Source: Pseudoxanthomonas jiangsuensis
Lineage (GTDB): Bacteria > Pseudomonadota > Gammaproteobacteria > Xanthomonadales > Xanthomonadaceae
DNA length: 64,000 nt
Reading direction: 5' to 3'
NCBI RefSeq assembly: GCF_010093185.1
Contig: NZ_PDWL01000018.1
Location: forward strand, 1 to 64,000
Numbering within the stretch: the stretch's first letter is position 1; the number at the start of each line of letters is the position of its first letter. Below, piece by piece: positions 46,935 to 55,783 of the stretch. The position numbers and the translations under genes were made by a program. The notes under the pieces were generated by a model that searched no databases, had not been told where the DNA came from, and was given only the letters and a program-made list of their open reading frames with translations.

Positions 46935-48397
46935 GCGTCTACGCCCCCCCCCTTACCGTCGCCCTGCTCACCTACAACCGCAGGCATTACCTCAAGGAGG
47001 CACTCGATGCCATCCTGCGGCAGAGCTACCGCGACTTCGAACTCCTGCTGCTGGACAACTGCAGCACCGATGGCACGGCCGAGTATGTGCTGGGCCTGGA
47101 CGACCCGCGGATCCGCTACGTCAGGAACGCGGCCAACAACTGCACCGTCACCTTCAACTGCCTGTCGGCCTACCACCTGGCCATCGGCCAGCGGGTGATC
47201 GCCACCCATGACGACGACATCATGGAGCCGGACATGCTGGAGCGGCAGATGCGCTTTCTCGACCGGCATCCGGAGGTCAGCCTGGTCTGGTGCAGGGTCA
47301 GCGACATCGACCAGGACGGAAAGGCCATGCCCCAGGCTTCAGGCTCGGAGGCCGACCAGGTCTTCGCGCCGGGGGAATATGTCGCCGATTTCCTGAAGAC
47401 CCGCCGCTGGCCGATGCCCAGCGGCGTCATGCTTGACCGCAAGGCCCTGCCCAAGGGGTTCAGCATCGAGCGCTACCTTCGGCCCAGGGAAACCGATGGC
47501 AATGCCATGGACACGGCGGGCATAGCCGACGTGCTGTTCCCGGCGCGGGTCAACCAGAAGCATGCGATCGGCTACATCGGTCAGCCCCTGCTGCGCCGAC
47601 GGATCCATCTGCGCCAGTTCTCGCATGCGGTCAGCATCTCGCGCCCCGGCATCCCGCTGTATCGCCGACTCGAGCGGATCGCACGCGGGGTCAAGGGCGC
47701 CAGGCCGGAGGTGGCGAGCTTCAGGACCTTCGTGCACCGCTTCGATATACAGGAAGCGGTGACCATGACCGAAGAGGACAGGATCGCCCCCCCCACATCG
47801 AGGCGACTGCTCCGGATCGTACGCAGGCTGGCCGCGGTCGCGGACGGTGGCGCCTACGCTGCGCCGGGCGCACGCCTTGCGGGCCTGCCCCTGTTCCTGC
47901 TCAGGAACCTGCTCAGCCCCGGCGGCGAACTGGAAGCGTTGCAGGGCCTGGATGCCACGGGCTACGACAGCGCCACCCGCACGATGCTGATCTGGGCAGA
48001 ACGGCTTCGCCTGGATCCCGGGACCAGCATGCTCAAGCCACTATCCGGCAGGCGCATCGTCATCTTCGGAAGCGCGTTCATCGCGGCACTGCTGATCCTG
48101 GAGGCGCGCAGGCACGGCTACCATGTCGCCTGCTGCGTGGATTCGAACATCACCCGGCAGGGGCGCAAGCTGCTGGGCGTTCCCATACGCGCTCCCGAAT
48201 GGCTGCGCGAACAGGCCGGGCCCGACGACGTGATCATCATCAGCTCCGAGCGCGACCACGAGCACTACATCGAGGCGGTCATCCGCCAGTTCCTGGACGT
48301 GCCCGCACGGCTGCTTTCGTGGAAGGAACTGCTCCATCGGCCCGCCGGCCGCGTTCCCGCGGCGGTCGTTCCGATCGACCTGGCCGTAACGGCATGA
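46931..48397 (+). CDS. GT2 glycosyltransferase with C-terminal Rossmann-like domain
   Basis: 488 residues. The N-terminal GT-A domain has VALLTYNRRHYLKEALDAIL, LLLDNCSTDGT and the metal-binding THDDDIMEPDM. The C-terminal domain (about 375-475) begins RRIVIFGSAFIAALLI and contains GRKLLGVPIRAP, closely parallel to the C-terminal domain of the methyltransferase at 44809. It thus combines a sugar transferase with a putative nucleotide-binding or sensor module. Two C homopolymers lie in the frame: nine C at 46944-46952 (codons 5-8) and eight C at 47787-47794. It overlaps the FkbM gene by 4 nt. Confidence 0.86.
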   Translation: MSVYAPPLTVALLTYNRRHYLKEALDAILRQSYRDFELLLLDNCSTDGTAEYVLGLDDPRIRYVRNAANNCTVTFNCLSAYHLAIGQRVIATHDDDIMEPDMLERQMRFLDRHPEVSLVWCRVSDIDQDGKAMPQASGSEADQVFAPGEYVADFLKTRRWPMPSGVMLDRKALPKGFSIERYLRPRETDGNAMDTAGIADVLFPARVNQKHAIGYIGQPLLRRRIHLRQFSHAVSISRPGIPLYRRLERIARGVKGARPEVASFRTFVHRFDIQEAVTMTEEDRIAPPTSRRLLRIVRRLAAVADGGAYAAPGARLAGLPLFLLRNLLSPGGELEALQGLDATGYDSATRTMLIWAERLRLDPGTSMLKPLSGRRIVIFGSAFIAALLILEARRHGYHVACCVDSNITRQGRKLLGVPIRAPEWLREQAGPDDVIIISSERDHEHYIEAVIRQFLDVPARLLSWKELLHRPAGRVPAAVVPIDLAVTA

Positions 48398-48458
48398 GCT
48401 GCACCGGCGGCGGACCTGGGCACGTGCGCCGTTGCCTGACCTGCGCGGACGGCAGCCG

Positions 48459-51400
48459 ATGATCGACTGGACCGGAATCGCGGGTGGCCGATGCCCGGGG
48501 CGCCCCTGGCGGATCGGCGTCGCCGGCTTCGCCTTCAAGGGCCAGTCGGTGTTCCTGCTCTCGGACGCGGACTGGGCCCGGCTGTCGGCGAGCATGCCGC
48601 TGGAGCCTTTGCAGCAGTACGGCCGGGGCAATGGCCTGCTGTTCGAACGCCTGGCAAGCGCAGACACCGCCGGCCTCGACGGCGTGCTGCTGTTCGTCCC
48701 CGGGCGCAGCGACCAGCCGCTCGTGGAACTGGATGCGGGCATCCGCCGCTACCTCGTGCTGACGGGGCCGAACCAGCGTGAATGGATCGCCGAGCCGGAC
48801 AGGTTCTCCAGGCTGTTCGTGCCGGCCAAGCTGCCGCCGTACGCGGAGCAGACGCTCTACCTGAACCCGCACGTCCTCCGGGACGAGGCCGCCACCGATC
48901 CATCCGGATGGCCCATCGCCCGCGCCGCCAATGACCGGGACCATTCCCGGCATTTCAGCCGTTCGGCGGACTTCCTTATCCATCGCATCACCTCGGCCAT
49001 CGCCGACGATGCCGCCAGCCAGCGCAACTCCAGACCGCTGCTCAGCGTCGTCATCCCGACCTACAACTATGGCCGGTTCCTGCACCAATGCGTGACGTCG
49101 GTGCTGGAGCAGGGGTTGGACGACATCGAAATCCTGGTCCTGGACAACGCGTCCAGCGACCAGACCCCGGAGGTCATGCGCGCGTTCGCCGCGGATAAGC
49201 GCGTGCGCTACATGCGTAACCGCTACAACTACGGCCCAGGGTTCAACTGGGGCAACGGGCTGATGGTGGCCTCGGGGCACTACGTCACCTTCCTGTCCGC
49301 CGACGACTACCTCAAGCCGGGCCATCTGCCCCGGCTCCTGGACGTGTTGCAGGCACACCCCGAAGTGGCGGTGGGCTATACCGGGATCGAATGGGTCGAC
49401 GCCGAAGGCCAGCCGCTGCGGCAACCACGCCACCCGGGCTACCGCGACGGCGACTACGTGGGCGGACGCAACGAGGTGGCGGACCTGCTGATCCACGACA
49501 ACTACCTGGCGCCATCAGCGGTGATCTTCCGGCGCCGGGCCCTGCGCCAGACCTGGCAGCCGGTACCCAACGGCGGCGGCGGAGACTGGGACATGGCCAT
49601 CCAGATGGCCGCCCGCTTCCCCGATTTCGCCTATCTGGACGAGCCCGGGGTCTGCTACCGGTGGCACGGCGCCCAGCATTCGCAGCAGTCGTTCTATGCT
49701 TCCAGCGCGCCGCTGCGGGACCACCTGGCGATCCTTGAAGGCGTGTTCGAGCGCGACGCCCAGGACCGGCTTGCGGATCGCGAGGCCGAGGTCGCCCGCC
49801 ATCTGCAGCGGCGCCTGGCGCTCTATCCGAAGGAGCGGAACACCGGGCTGGGCACGCGTGCCCTGGCCATGATCGATCGCCTGCACGTCCTGGCCGAGGA
49901 GAGCGCCGCGCCGCTGTTTTCGGTGGTGGTCACGACCTGGAACCGTCCGGCGCTGCTCGCCGATGCGCTGGACAGCCTGCAGGCACAGACCTGCACCGAT
50001 TTCGAGGTGGTGCTGGTCAACGACTGCGGTCCGCCCGTGGAACACCTGCTGGAAGGGCGCAGGTTCCCGGTCACCTACCTGCGCCGGGGCCGCAACCAGG
50101 GGCCGGCGGCCTGCCGCAACGCCGCCCACGCATTGGCGCGTGGACGCTACCTGGTCTACCTGGACGACGACGACCTGTTCCTGCCGGACCACCTGCAGGT
50201 GCTGGCCGCCGCGATCACCACCGCTCCGGACGCCGTGGTCTACAGCGATGCCGTGTTCGTGAGCGAACGGGTCGAGGACGGCAGGCGCGTGGCCATCGCC
50301 GAGGAGCGCCGCTACCTGCACGATGCCTGGTCTCCGCAACAGCTGGCGGTGGACAACTACATCCCGATCAACACCTTCGCCTGGCCGCGCGCCCTGGCCG
50401 CGCGCGTCGGCGGCTTCGACGAACGCCTGGCGGCACTGGAGGACTGGGAGTTCCTGCTGCGCCTGGCCGCCCACGCCCGGTTCGTGCACGTGCCGCGGGA
50501 AACGGTGCAGGTCCGCATGCGGGTGTCGGGCGACGTCCGCCGCTCGGATCAGGCGTTGGCCGACTACCCGGCGCTGTACCGCGAGATCTACGCCCGCCAC
50601 CCGGATCAGGGCGAGGAGCAGGTCAGGGCCGGGCGTGCCGCCCAGCTCAAGCGCCTGGGCATATCTGTCGTGGCCGAGGCGCTGGAAGGCTGGCGCGCGG
50701 CCAGGCTGCCGACATCGCGGCAACGCCAGCTCGCCCTGGCGGTTCTGCCGGGCGCGAGCGGCCTGGGGACGGTAGGGGTGCTGCTGCTCGATCGCCACGG
50801 CGACCAGGCCGCGGTGCTGCGCACCCTGCGCAGCCTCCACGATGGCGAGGGACTTTCTCCACCCATGGCGGTGCGCCTGCTGCGCGACTCCCATGCACCG
50901 CACCCGGTATCCGCCGAGGACGGCGACACCGGTGATGGCGGGCCTGTCGTCGAGCGGGTCGCGTTGGCCTGGCCCGAGGGCCAGGCCGATGCGGTGCTGG
51001 CCCAGGCCACCGCCGGATGGGACGTCGACTGGTTGATCGTGGTCGAAGCCGGGGCCGAGTTCAGCGCGGGTGGCAGGCACCGGCTGGCACTGGCACTGGC
51101 CGAAGCGGCGCCCGACCTGCGTGCCCTCTATGCCGATGCCTGGTACCGGGACCCCGAAGGGGCACTGGCGCCGGTGATGCGTCCGGACCCCGACATCGAC
51201 CTGCTGCGGGGCAACCCGGCGATGATGGCTGGCCACTGGCTGTTCAGCCGCAGGGCGATGGAGGCGGCCGGCGGCTTCGATTCCGCGGCGGCCGGCGCCG
51301 TCGAACTGGACCTGATCCTGCGCCTGGTCCAGCAGGGCGGCATGGCCGGCATCGTCCACCTGCCCGAGCCGCTGCTGACCTGCGCGCCCCCGGTGATCGA

Positions 51401-53348
51401 CCCGCCGGCCCAGCGTGCCGCCCTGCTCCGCCACCTGCAGTCGTGCGGATATGGATCCGCGTCGGTGGCCGATGCCGGCCCGGGCCTGTATCGCGTCGAC
51501 TACGGCCACGACCATTCGCCCGCCGTTTCGATCGCCGTGGTGATTTCGACCGATACCGCGCTGGCCGCGCTCGAGCGCTGCGTGGTTTCGATCCTGGAGC
51601 ACAGCAGCTACCAGCGCTATGAACTGCTGCTGCTGGACAACGGCGCTCGTGCCGAACTCGGCCAATGGCTTGACCAGGTCGAGGCACTGGCCGGCGGCAA
51701 GGTGCGCGCGTTCCGCCTCGATCCGCCGTTGCCGCACGCAGCCGCCTGCAACCTGGCGGCCAGCCAGGCCGCTGGCGAGTTCCTGCTGTTCCTGCGTCCG
51801 GACGTGGCCGTGGTCCAGGCCGACTGGCTGGAGGCGCTGCTGAACCACGGCCTGCGTCCCGAGGTGGGCGTGGTCGGCGCCAAGACCGTAGATGGCGAAG
51901 GCCGGGTGACCCATGCCGGCCTGTTCCCCGGACTGCTGGCGAGCGGCGGCCGTGCCTTCGCCGGGCTGGCCATGGACGCTCCCGGGTACATGGGCAGGGC
52001 TCAGGTTACGCACCGGTGCACGGCGGTATCCGACGCGTGCCTGCTGGTGCGCCGGGACCTGTTCATCGAGCTGGACGGCTTCGATCACGCCGCCTTTCCC
52101 GAGGCAGGTGCCGACGTCGACCTGTGCCTGCGCGTCGCCGCACACGGCAACCGGGTGCTCTGCACGCCACAGGCGCTGGTGCTGCACCAGGCCCCGGTGC
52201 TGCCCTGGCCGGAACCGGCGCAGGACGCCCTGCTGGAACGCTGGCTGCCGGCCATCGCCCACGACCCGGCCTACAACCCCAGCCTGCGCCTGGATGTCCC
52301 CGGCGGCTTCCGCCTGGGCGAATCGGACTTCTCCTGGCGTCCCCTACCCGCCGGCACCCTGCCGCGGATCCTGGCGCAACCCGCCGACCCCTGGGGCAGC
52401 GGCCACTACCGGGTGATCCAGCCGTTCCAGGCCCTGCGCGACGCCGGCCTGGCCGAGGGCGCGCTCTATGCCACTCTCCTCGACCCGGTCGAACTGGCCC
52501 AGATCGACCCGGACGTGGTGGTGATGCAGCGCCGGGTCAGCGAGGACGACATCGCCCGGATGCGGCGCATGCGCCGCTTCTCCCGCGCCTTCGCCGTCTA
52601 CGAGCTGGACGACTGGCTGCCGAACCTGCCGCTGAAGAACGCCCATCGCGCCGATCTGCCGGCCGACATCGTCCGCTCGCTGCGCGCCGCCCTGGCCCAG
52701 GTGGACCGCTTCGTGGTCGCCACCCCGGCCCTGGCCGAGGCCTTCGCCGGATACCACGAGCGGATCCGGGTGGTGCAGAACCGGCTGGAACCCGGCCTCT
52801 GGGGCTGGCTCCCCGGTGCCCCCGCGCGCGCCATTACGGAACGCCCCCGGGTCGGCTGGGCCGGCGGCCTCAGCCACGACGGCGACCTGGAGATGATCGC
52901 CGACGTGGTCCGCGAGCTGGCCGGCGAGGTCGAGTGGGTGTTCTTCGGCATGTGCCCGGAGCGGCTGCGGCCGTACGTGAAGGAGTTCCATCCGGGCGTG
53001 GACTTCCATGCCTATCCCCGCGCCCTGGCCCTGCTTGGCCTGGACCTGGCCCTGGCGCCGCTGGAGGACAACGCCTTCAACCGCTGCAAGAGCCACCTGC
53101 GCCTGCTCGAGTACGGGGCCTGCGGCTACCCGGTGGTCTGCTCGGACCTGGAGCCCTACCGCGGCGACCTGCCGGTGACCCGGGTCCGCAACCGCTACAA
53201 GGACTGGGTCGGGGCCATCCGCCAGCACCTGGCCGAGCGCGAGGCCACGGCCGCCGCCGGACAGGCCCTGCGCGAGGCGGTGCGGCGCGACTGGATGCTG
53301 CAGGGGCCGGCGCTGGAGGAGTGGCGCGCGGCCTGGCTGCCGGACTGA
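48459..53348 (+). CDS. Giant multi-domain glycosyltransferase
   Basis: A soluble protein of about 1629 residues built from several transferase modules. A novel N-terminal part (1-190) precedes GT2 domain 1 (SVVIPTYNYGRFLHQ near 193; LSADDYLKPG near 280). GT2 domain 2 follows (SVVVTTWNRPALLADAL near 487; YLDDDDLFLPDH near 568). A third GT-A-like segment (about 770-980) has lost the DXD motif, and a fourth starts near 1024 (SIAVVISTDTALAALERC; LLLDNGA). The C-terminus (about 1300-1629) is GT-B/GT4-like (PWGSGHYRVIQPF; RVGWAGGLSHDGDL; RLLEYGACGYPVVCSD). It sits directly upstream of fliE, as flagellin glycosyltransferases often do. ATG 48459 is chosen; TTG 48432 is possible. Confidence 0.85.
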   Translation: MIDWTGIAGGRCPGRPWRIGVAGFAFKGQSVFLLSDADWARLSASMPLEPLQQYGRGNGLLFERLASADTAGLDGVLLFVPGRSDQPLVELDAGIRRYLVLTGPNQREWIAEPDRFSRLFVPAKLPPYAEQTLYLNPHVLRDEAATDPSGWPIARAANDRDHSRHFSRSADFLIHRITSAIADDAASQRNSRPLLSVVIPTYNYGRFLHQCVTSVLEQGLDDIEILVLDNASSDQTPEVMRAFAADKRVRYMRNRYNYGPGFNWGNGLMVASGHYVTFLSADDYLKPGHLPRLLDVLQAHPEVAVGYTGIEWVDAEGQPLRQPRHPGYRDGDYVGGRNEVADLLIHDNYLAPSAVIFRRRALRQTWQPVPNGGGGDWDMAIQMAARFPDFAYLDEPGVCYRWHGAQHSQQSFYASSAPLRDHLAILEGVFERDAQDRLADREAEVARHLQRRLALYPKERNTGLGTRALAMIDRLHVLAEESAAPLFSVVVTTWNRPALLADALDSLQAQTCTDFEVVLVNDCGPPVEHLLEGRRFPVTYLRRGRNQGPAACRNAAHALARGRYLVYLDDDDLFLPDHLQVLAAAITTAPDAVVYSDAVFVSERVEDGRRVAIAEERRYLHDAWSPQQLAVDNYIPINTFAWPRALAARVGGFDERLAALEDWEFLLRLAAHARFVHVPRETVQVRMRVSGDVRRSDQALADYPALYREIYARHPDQGEEQVRAGRAAQLKRLGISVVAEALEGWRAARLPTSRQRQLALAVLPGASGLGTVGVLLLDRHGDQAAVLRTLRSLHDGEGLSPPMAVRLLRDSHAPHPVSAEDGDTGDGGPVVERVALAWPEGQADAVLAQATAGWDVDWLIVVEAGAEFSAGGRHRLALALAEAAPDLRALYADAWYRDPEGALAPVMRPDPDIDLLRGNPAMMAGHWLFSRRAMEAAGGFDSAAAGAVELDLILRLVQQGGMAGIVHLPEPLLTCAPPVIDPPAQRAALLRHLQSCGYGSASVADAGPGLYRVDYGHDHSPAVSIAVVISTDTALAALERCVVSILEHSSYQRYELLLLDNGARAELGQWLDQVEALAGGKVRAFRLDPPLPHAAACNLAASQAAGEFLLFLRPDVAVVQADWLEALLNHGLRPEVGVVGAKTVDGEGRVTHAGLFPGLLASGGRAFAGLAMDAPGYMGRAQVTHRCTAVSDACLLVRRDLFIELDGFDHAAFPEAGADVDLCLRVAAHGNRVLCTPQALVLHQAPVLPWPEPAQDALLERWLPAIAHDPAYNPSLRLDVPGGFRLGESDFSWRPLPAGTLPRILAQPADPWGSGHYRVIQPFQALRDAGLAEGALYATLLDPVELAQIDPDVVVMQRRVSEDDIARMRRMRRFSRAFAVYELDDWLPNLPLKNAHRADLPADIVRSLRAALAQVDRFVVATPALAEAFAGYHERIRVVQNRLEPGLWGWLPGAPARAITERPRVGWAGGLSHDGDLEMIADVVRELAGEVEWVFFGMCPERLRPYVKEFHPGVDFHAYPRALALLGLDLALAPLEDNAFNRCKSHLRLLEYGACGYPVVCSDLEPYRGDLPVTRVRNRYKDWVGAIRQHLAEREATAAAGQALREAVRRDWMLQGPALEEWRAAWLPD

Positions 53349-53360
53349 TCTCCGCTCCCT

Positions 53361-53555
53361 TGTAGGAGCCGGGCTTGCCGGCGACCATGGCAGCGGATAC
53401 ACCATTGGCACCCGGTTTCATGCAGACGTATCCGCCATGGCAGTCGCCGGCAAGCCCGGCTCCTACAGGCGACCATGGCGGCGGATACACCACTGGCACC
53501 CGGCTTCACGCAGACGTATCCACCATGGCGGTCGCCGGCAAGCCCGGCTCCTACA
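53361..53555. repeat. REP-type intergenic repeat cluster upstream of fliE
   Basis: A 25-bp unit beginning TGTAGGAGCCGGGCTTGCCG occurs once forward (53361-53385) and twice inverted (53443-53467 and 53531-53555). The two inverted units end two tandem 88-bp direct repeats (53380-53467 and 53468-53555) that differ at only a few positions. The unit resembles the REP sequences of Pseudomonas and Stenotrophomonas. The 291-bp gap otherwise contains the fliE promoter. Confidence 0.85.
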
Positions 53556-53582
53556 GGTCGCGGCGGAAACCCGGCACCGTTC

Positions 53583-53598
53583 CGGCACGCGGCTTGCA
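53583..53598 (+). promoter_or_regulatory. Sigma-54 promoter of the fliE operon
   Basis: CGGCACG-CGGC-TTGCA with GG-N10-GC spacing, 42 nt before the fliE ATG. The surrounding 20 bases are identical to those of the fliL promoter. It lies 27 nt downstream of the last REP unit. Confidence 0.85.
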
Positions 53599-53639
53599 TC
53601 GTCCACGGCCAAGACCGGCATGCCGCCGGGGGGCCCTCC

Positions 53640-54014
53640 ATGACCGACTCGATCAGCTCCGTCCTGTCGCAGATCCGCGCCTACCAGAGCCAGCTGGGCC
53701 AGGCCTCGCGGGCCGGCGACGTGGCCCGCAGCGACACGGTCCAGGGCCTGGCGGGGATGCGCGAGGCCGGCCTGGGCGGTACGGTGTCCGGGCCCAGCTT
53801 CAGCGACACCCTGCGCAACGCGCTGGACGGCGTCAGCCAGGCCCAGGCCAAGTCCGGGGCCCTGCAGGCGGCCTTCGAGCGCGGCGAGCCCGGCGCCGAC
53901 CTGGCCCGGGTGATGGTCGCCTCGCAGCAGGCCTCCGTCGCCTTCCGCGCCACCGTCGAGGTGCGCAACCGTCTGGTACAGGCGTACCAGGACGTCATGA
54001 ACATGCCGCTGTGA
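53640..54014 (+). CDS. fliE: Flagellar hook-basal body protein FliE
   Basis: A 124-residue rod-base protein that joins the MS ring to the proximal rod. The family pattern is SFSDTLRNALDGVSQAQAKSGAL, followed by a C-terminal helix with VMVASQQASVAFRATVEVRNRLVQAYQDVMNM. ATG 53640 lies 42 nt after a sigma-54 promoter and begins a normal-length FliE. fliF follows after 17 bp. Confidence 0.95.
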   Translation: MTDSISSVLSQIRAYQSQLGQASRAGDVARSDTVQGLAGMREAGLGGTVSGPSFSDTLRNALDGVSQAQAKSGALQAAFERGEPGADLARVMVASQQASVAFRATVEVRNRLVQAYQDVMNMPL

Positions 54015-54031
54015 TCCGGGACTGAACCACG

Positions 54032-55783
54032 ATGGCAATCACGCTTTCCAAGGAATCGCTCAACCGCGAGCAGGCCACCGAAAAGGCGGCGCAGGCGATG
54101 GTCAAGCTGCAGGACATGCAGCTGGGCCGCAAGCTGGGGACGATGCTGATGATCGCCCTGGCCGTGGCCGCCGGCCTGTACGTGTTCTTCTGGTCGCAGA
54201 AGCCGGACTACAGCCCGCTGTACACCGGCCTGGACCCCAAGGCCACGGCCGAGGCCACCGATCTTTTGCGCGCGGCCAACATCCCGTTCAAGCTCGACCA
54301 GGCCACCGGCGCGATCTCGGTCCCGGAGGCCCACCTGCACGACGCCCGGCTGAAGCTGGCCGGCTCGGGCCTGACCGACAGCGGCCGCCTGGGCTTCGAG
54401 CTGATGGAGCGCGACCCGGGCTTCGGCGTCAGCCAGTTCGTCGAGAGCGCCCGCTACCAGCACGCGCTGGAGACCGAGCTGGTGCGCACCATCGCCACCC
54501 TGCGCCCGGTCCGCGACGCCCGCGTCCACCTGGCCATCCCCAAGCCCTCGGCCTTCACCCGCCAGCGCGAGGCGGCCAGCGCCTCGGTGGTGCTGGAGCT
54601 GCGCTCCGGCGCCCTGCTCGAGCGCAACCAGGTCGACGCCATCGTCCACCTGGTCTCCTCCTCGATCCCCGACCTGGCCCCGGAGCGGGTCACCGTGGTC
54701 GACCAGAACGGGCGCCTGCTCAGCAGCAGCAACACGGACAGCGAATCGGCCCTGAGCGCGGCCCAGTTCGAGCAGGTCCGCCGCCAGGAGACCTCCTACA
54801 ACCAGCGCATCCGCGAACTGCTCGAGCCGCTGACCGGCCAAGGCCGGGTCAACGCCGAGGTCACCGTGGACATGGACTTCTCGGTCACCGAGGAGGCGCG
54901 CGAGCTGTTCAACGGCGAGCCGCCGAAGCTGCGCAGCGAACAGGTGAGCGAGAACAGCAGCAATGCCGAGGGTCCGCAGGGCATCCCCGGCGCGACCAGC
55001 AACCCCCCGCCGGGCGCGACCGCGCAGGCGGCCCAGGCCCAGGCGGCCCAGGCCGCGGCCCAGCCGCAGGGCGCGGCCGGCGCCACCCCGGCTCCCGCCG
55101 GCGCCCAGGCTGCGGCCGCGGCCGCGCCGAGCGAGACCTCGCGCAGCGCCACCCGCAACTTCGAGCTGGACCGCACCCTGCAGCACACCCGCCAGCCGGC
55201 CGGCCGGATCAGCCGGGTCACCGCCGCGGTCCTGATCGACCACGTGCCGCGCCCGGGCAAGGACGGCAAGAACGCCCTGCAGCCGCTGAGCGCCGACGAG
55301 ATCAAGCGGGTCGAGGACCTGGTCCGCCAGGCGGTCGGCTTCGACGCCGCCCGCGGCGACGTGGTCTCGGTGGTCAACGCGCCCTTCATCCGCGAGACCG
55401 GCGAGCCGGTCGAGCCGGCCAAGTGGTGGGAGGACCCGCGGCTGCGCGACGCCCTGCGCCTGGTGCTCGGCGCGGCGGTGGTGCTGGCCCTGCTGTTCGG
55501 CGTGCTGCGCCCGGCCCTGCGCCAGATCGCCGGCCCGGCGTCGGCCCGGGACCGGCACCGGCACGCGGCCGAGGAACAGACCGCCGAGGTCTCGCTGGTC
55601 GACGACGACATGCCGGCCCTGGCCGAGGACAGCGCCCAGCTCGGCCATGGCCCGCGCCAGCCGATCGCGCTGACCTCCAACGCCTACGAGGACCGCCTGC
55701 GCAACGCCCGCGAGGCGGTGAAGACCGACTCCAAGCGGGTCGCCCAGGTGGTGAAGGACTGGTTGGGCAATGAAGCAGCCTAA
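54032..55783 (+). CDS. fliF: Flagellar MS-ring protein FliF
   Basis: A 583-residue inner-membrane ring protein. Two membrane helices (about 33-55 and 470-490) flank the large periplasmic region with ring-building motifs (SPLYTGLDPKATAEATDLL; DARVHLAIPKPSAFTRQREA). An Ala/Pro/Gln-rich segment (about 310-370) is low-complexity. The cytoplasmic C-terminus (AYEDRLRNAREAVKTDSKRVAQVVKDWL) binds FliG, whose gene overlaps by 14 nt. Confidence 0.96.
   Translation: MAITLSKESLNREQATEKAAQAMVKLQDMQLGRKLGTMLMIALAVAAGLYVFFWSQKPDYSPLYTGLDPKATAEATDLLRAANIPFKLDQATGAISVPEAHLHDARLKLAGSGLTDSGRLGFELMERDPGFGVSQFVESARYQHALETELVRTIATLRPVRDARVHLAIPKPSAFTRQREAASASVVLELRSGALLERNQVDAIVHLVSSSIPDLAPERVTVVDQNGRLLSSSNTDSESALSAAQFEQVRRQETSYNQRIRELLEPLTGQGRVNAEVTVDMDFSVTEEARELFNGEPPKLRSEQVSENSSNAEGPQGIPGATSNPPPGATAQAAQAQAAQAAAQPQGAAGATPAPAGAQAAAAAAPSETSRSATRNFELDRTLQHTRQPAGRISRVTAAVLIDHVPRPGKDGKNALQPLSADEIKRVEDLVRQAVGFDAARGDVVSVVNAPFIRETGEPVEPAKWWEDPRLRDALRLVLGAAVVLALLFGVLRPALRQIAGPASARDRHRHAAEEQTAEVSLVDDDMPALAEDSAQLGHGPRQPIALTSNAYEDRLRNAREAVKTDSKRVAQVVKDWLGNEAA

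Noticed and set aside
48418..48436. GGGCACG...TTGCC as a sigma-54 site before the giant glycosyltransferase
   Set aside because: The GG and GC are not separated by 10 nt, which RpoN requires.
49515..52262. 915-codon minus-strand open frame inside the giant glycosyltransferase
   Set aside because: Composition typical of an antisense high-GC artefact; the plus strand encodes recognised GT2 motifs.
53361..53555. Repeat array considered as a CRISPR
   Set aside because: Units are inverted as well as direct, the spacers are themselves repeated, and no cas genes are present; REP-type repeat fits better.
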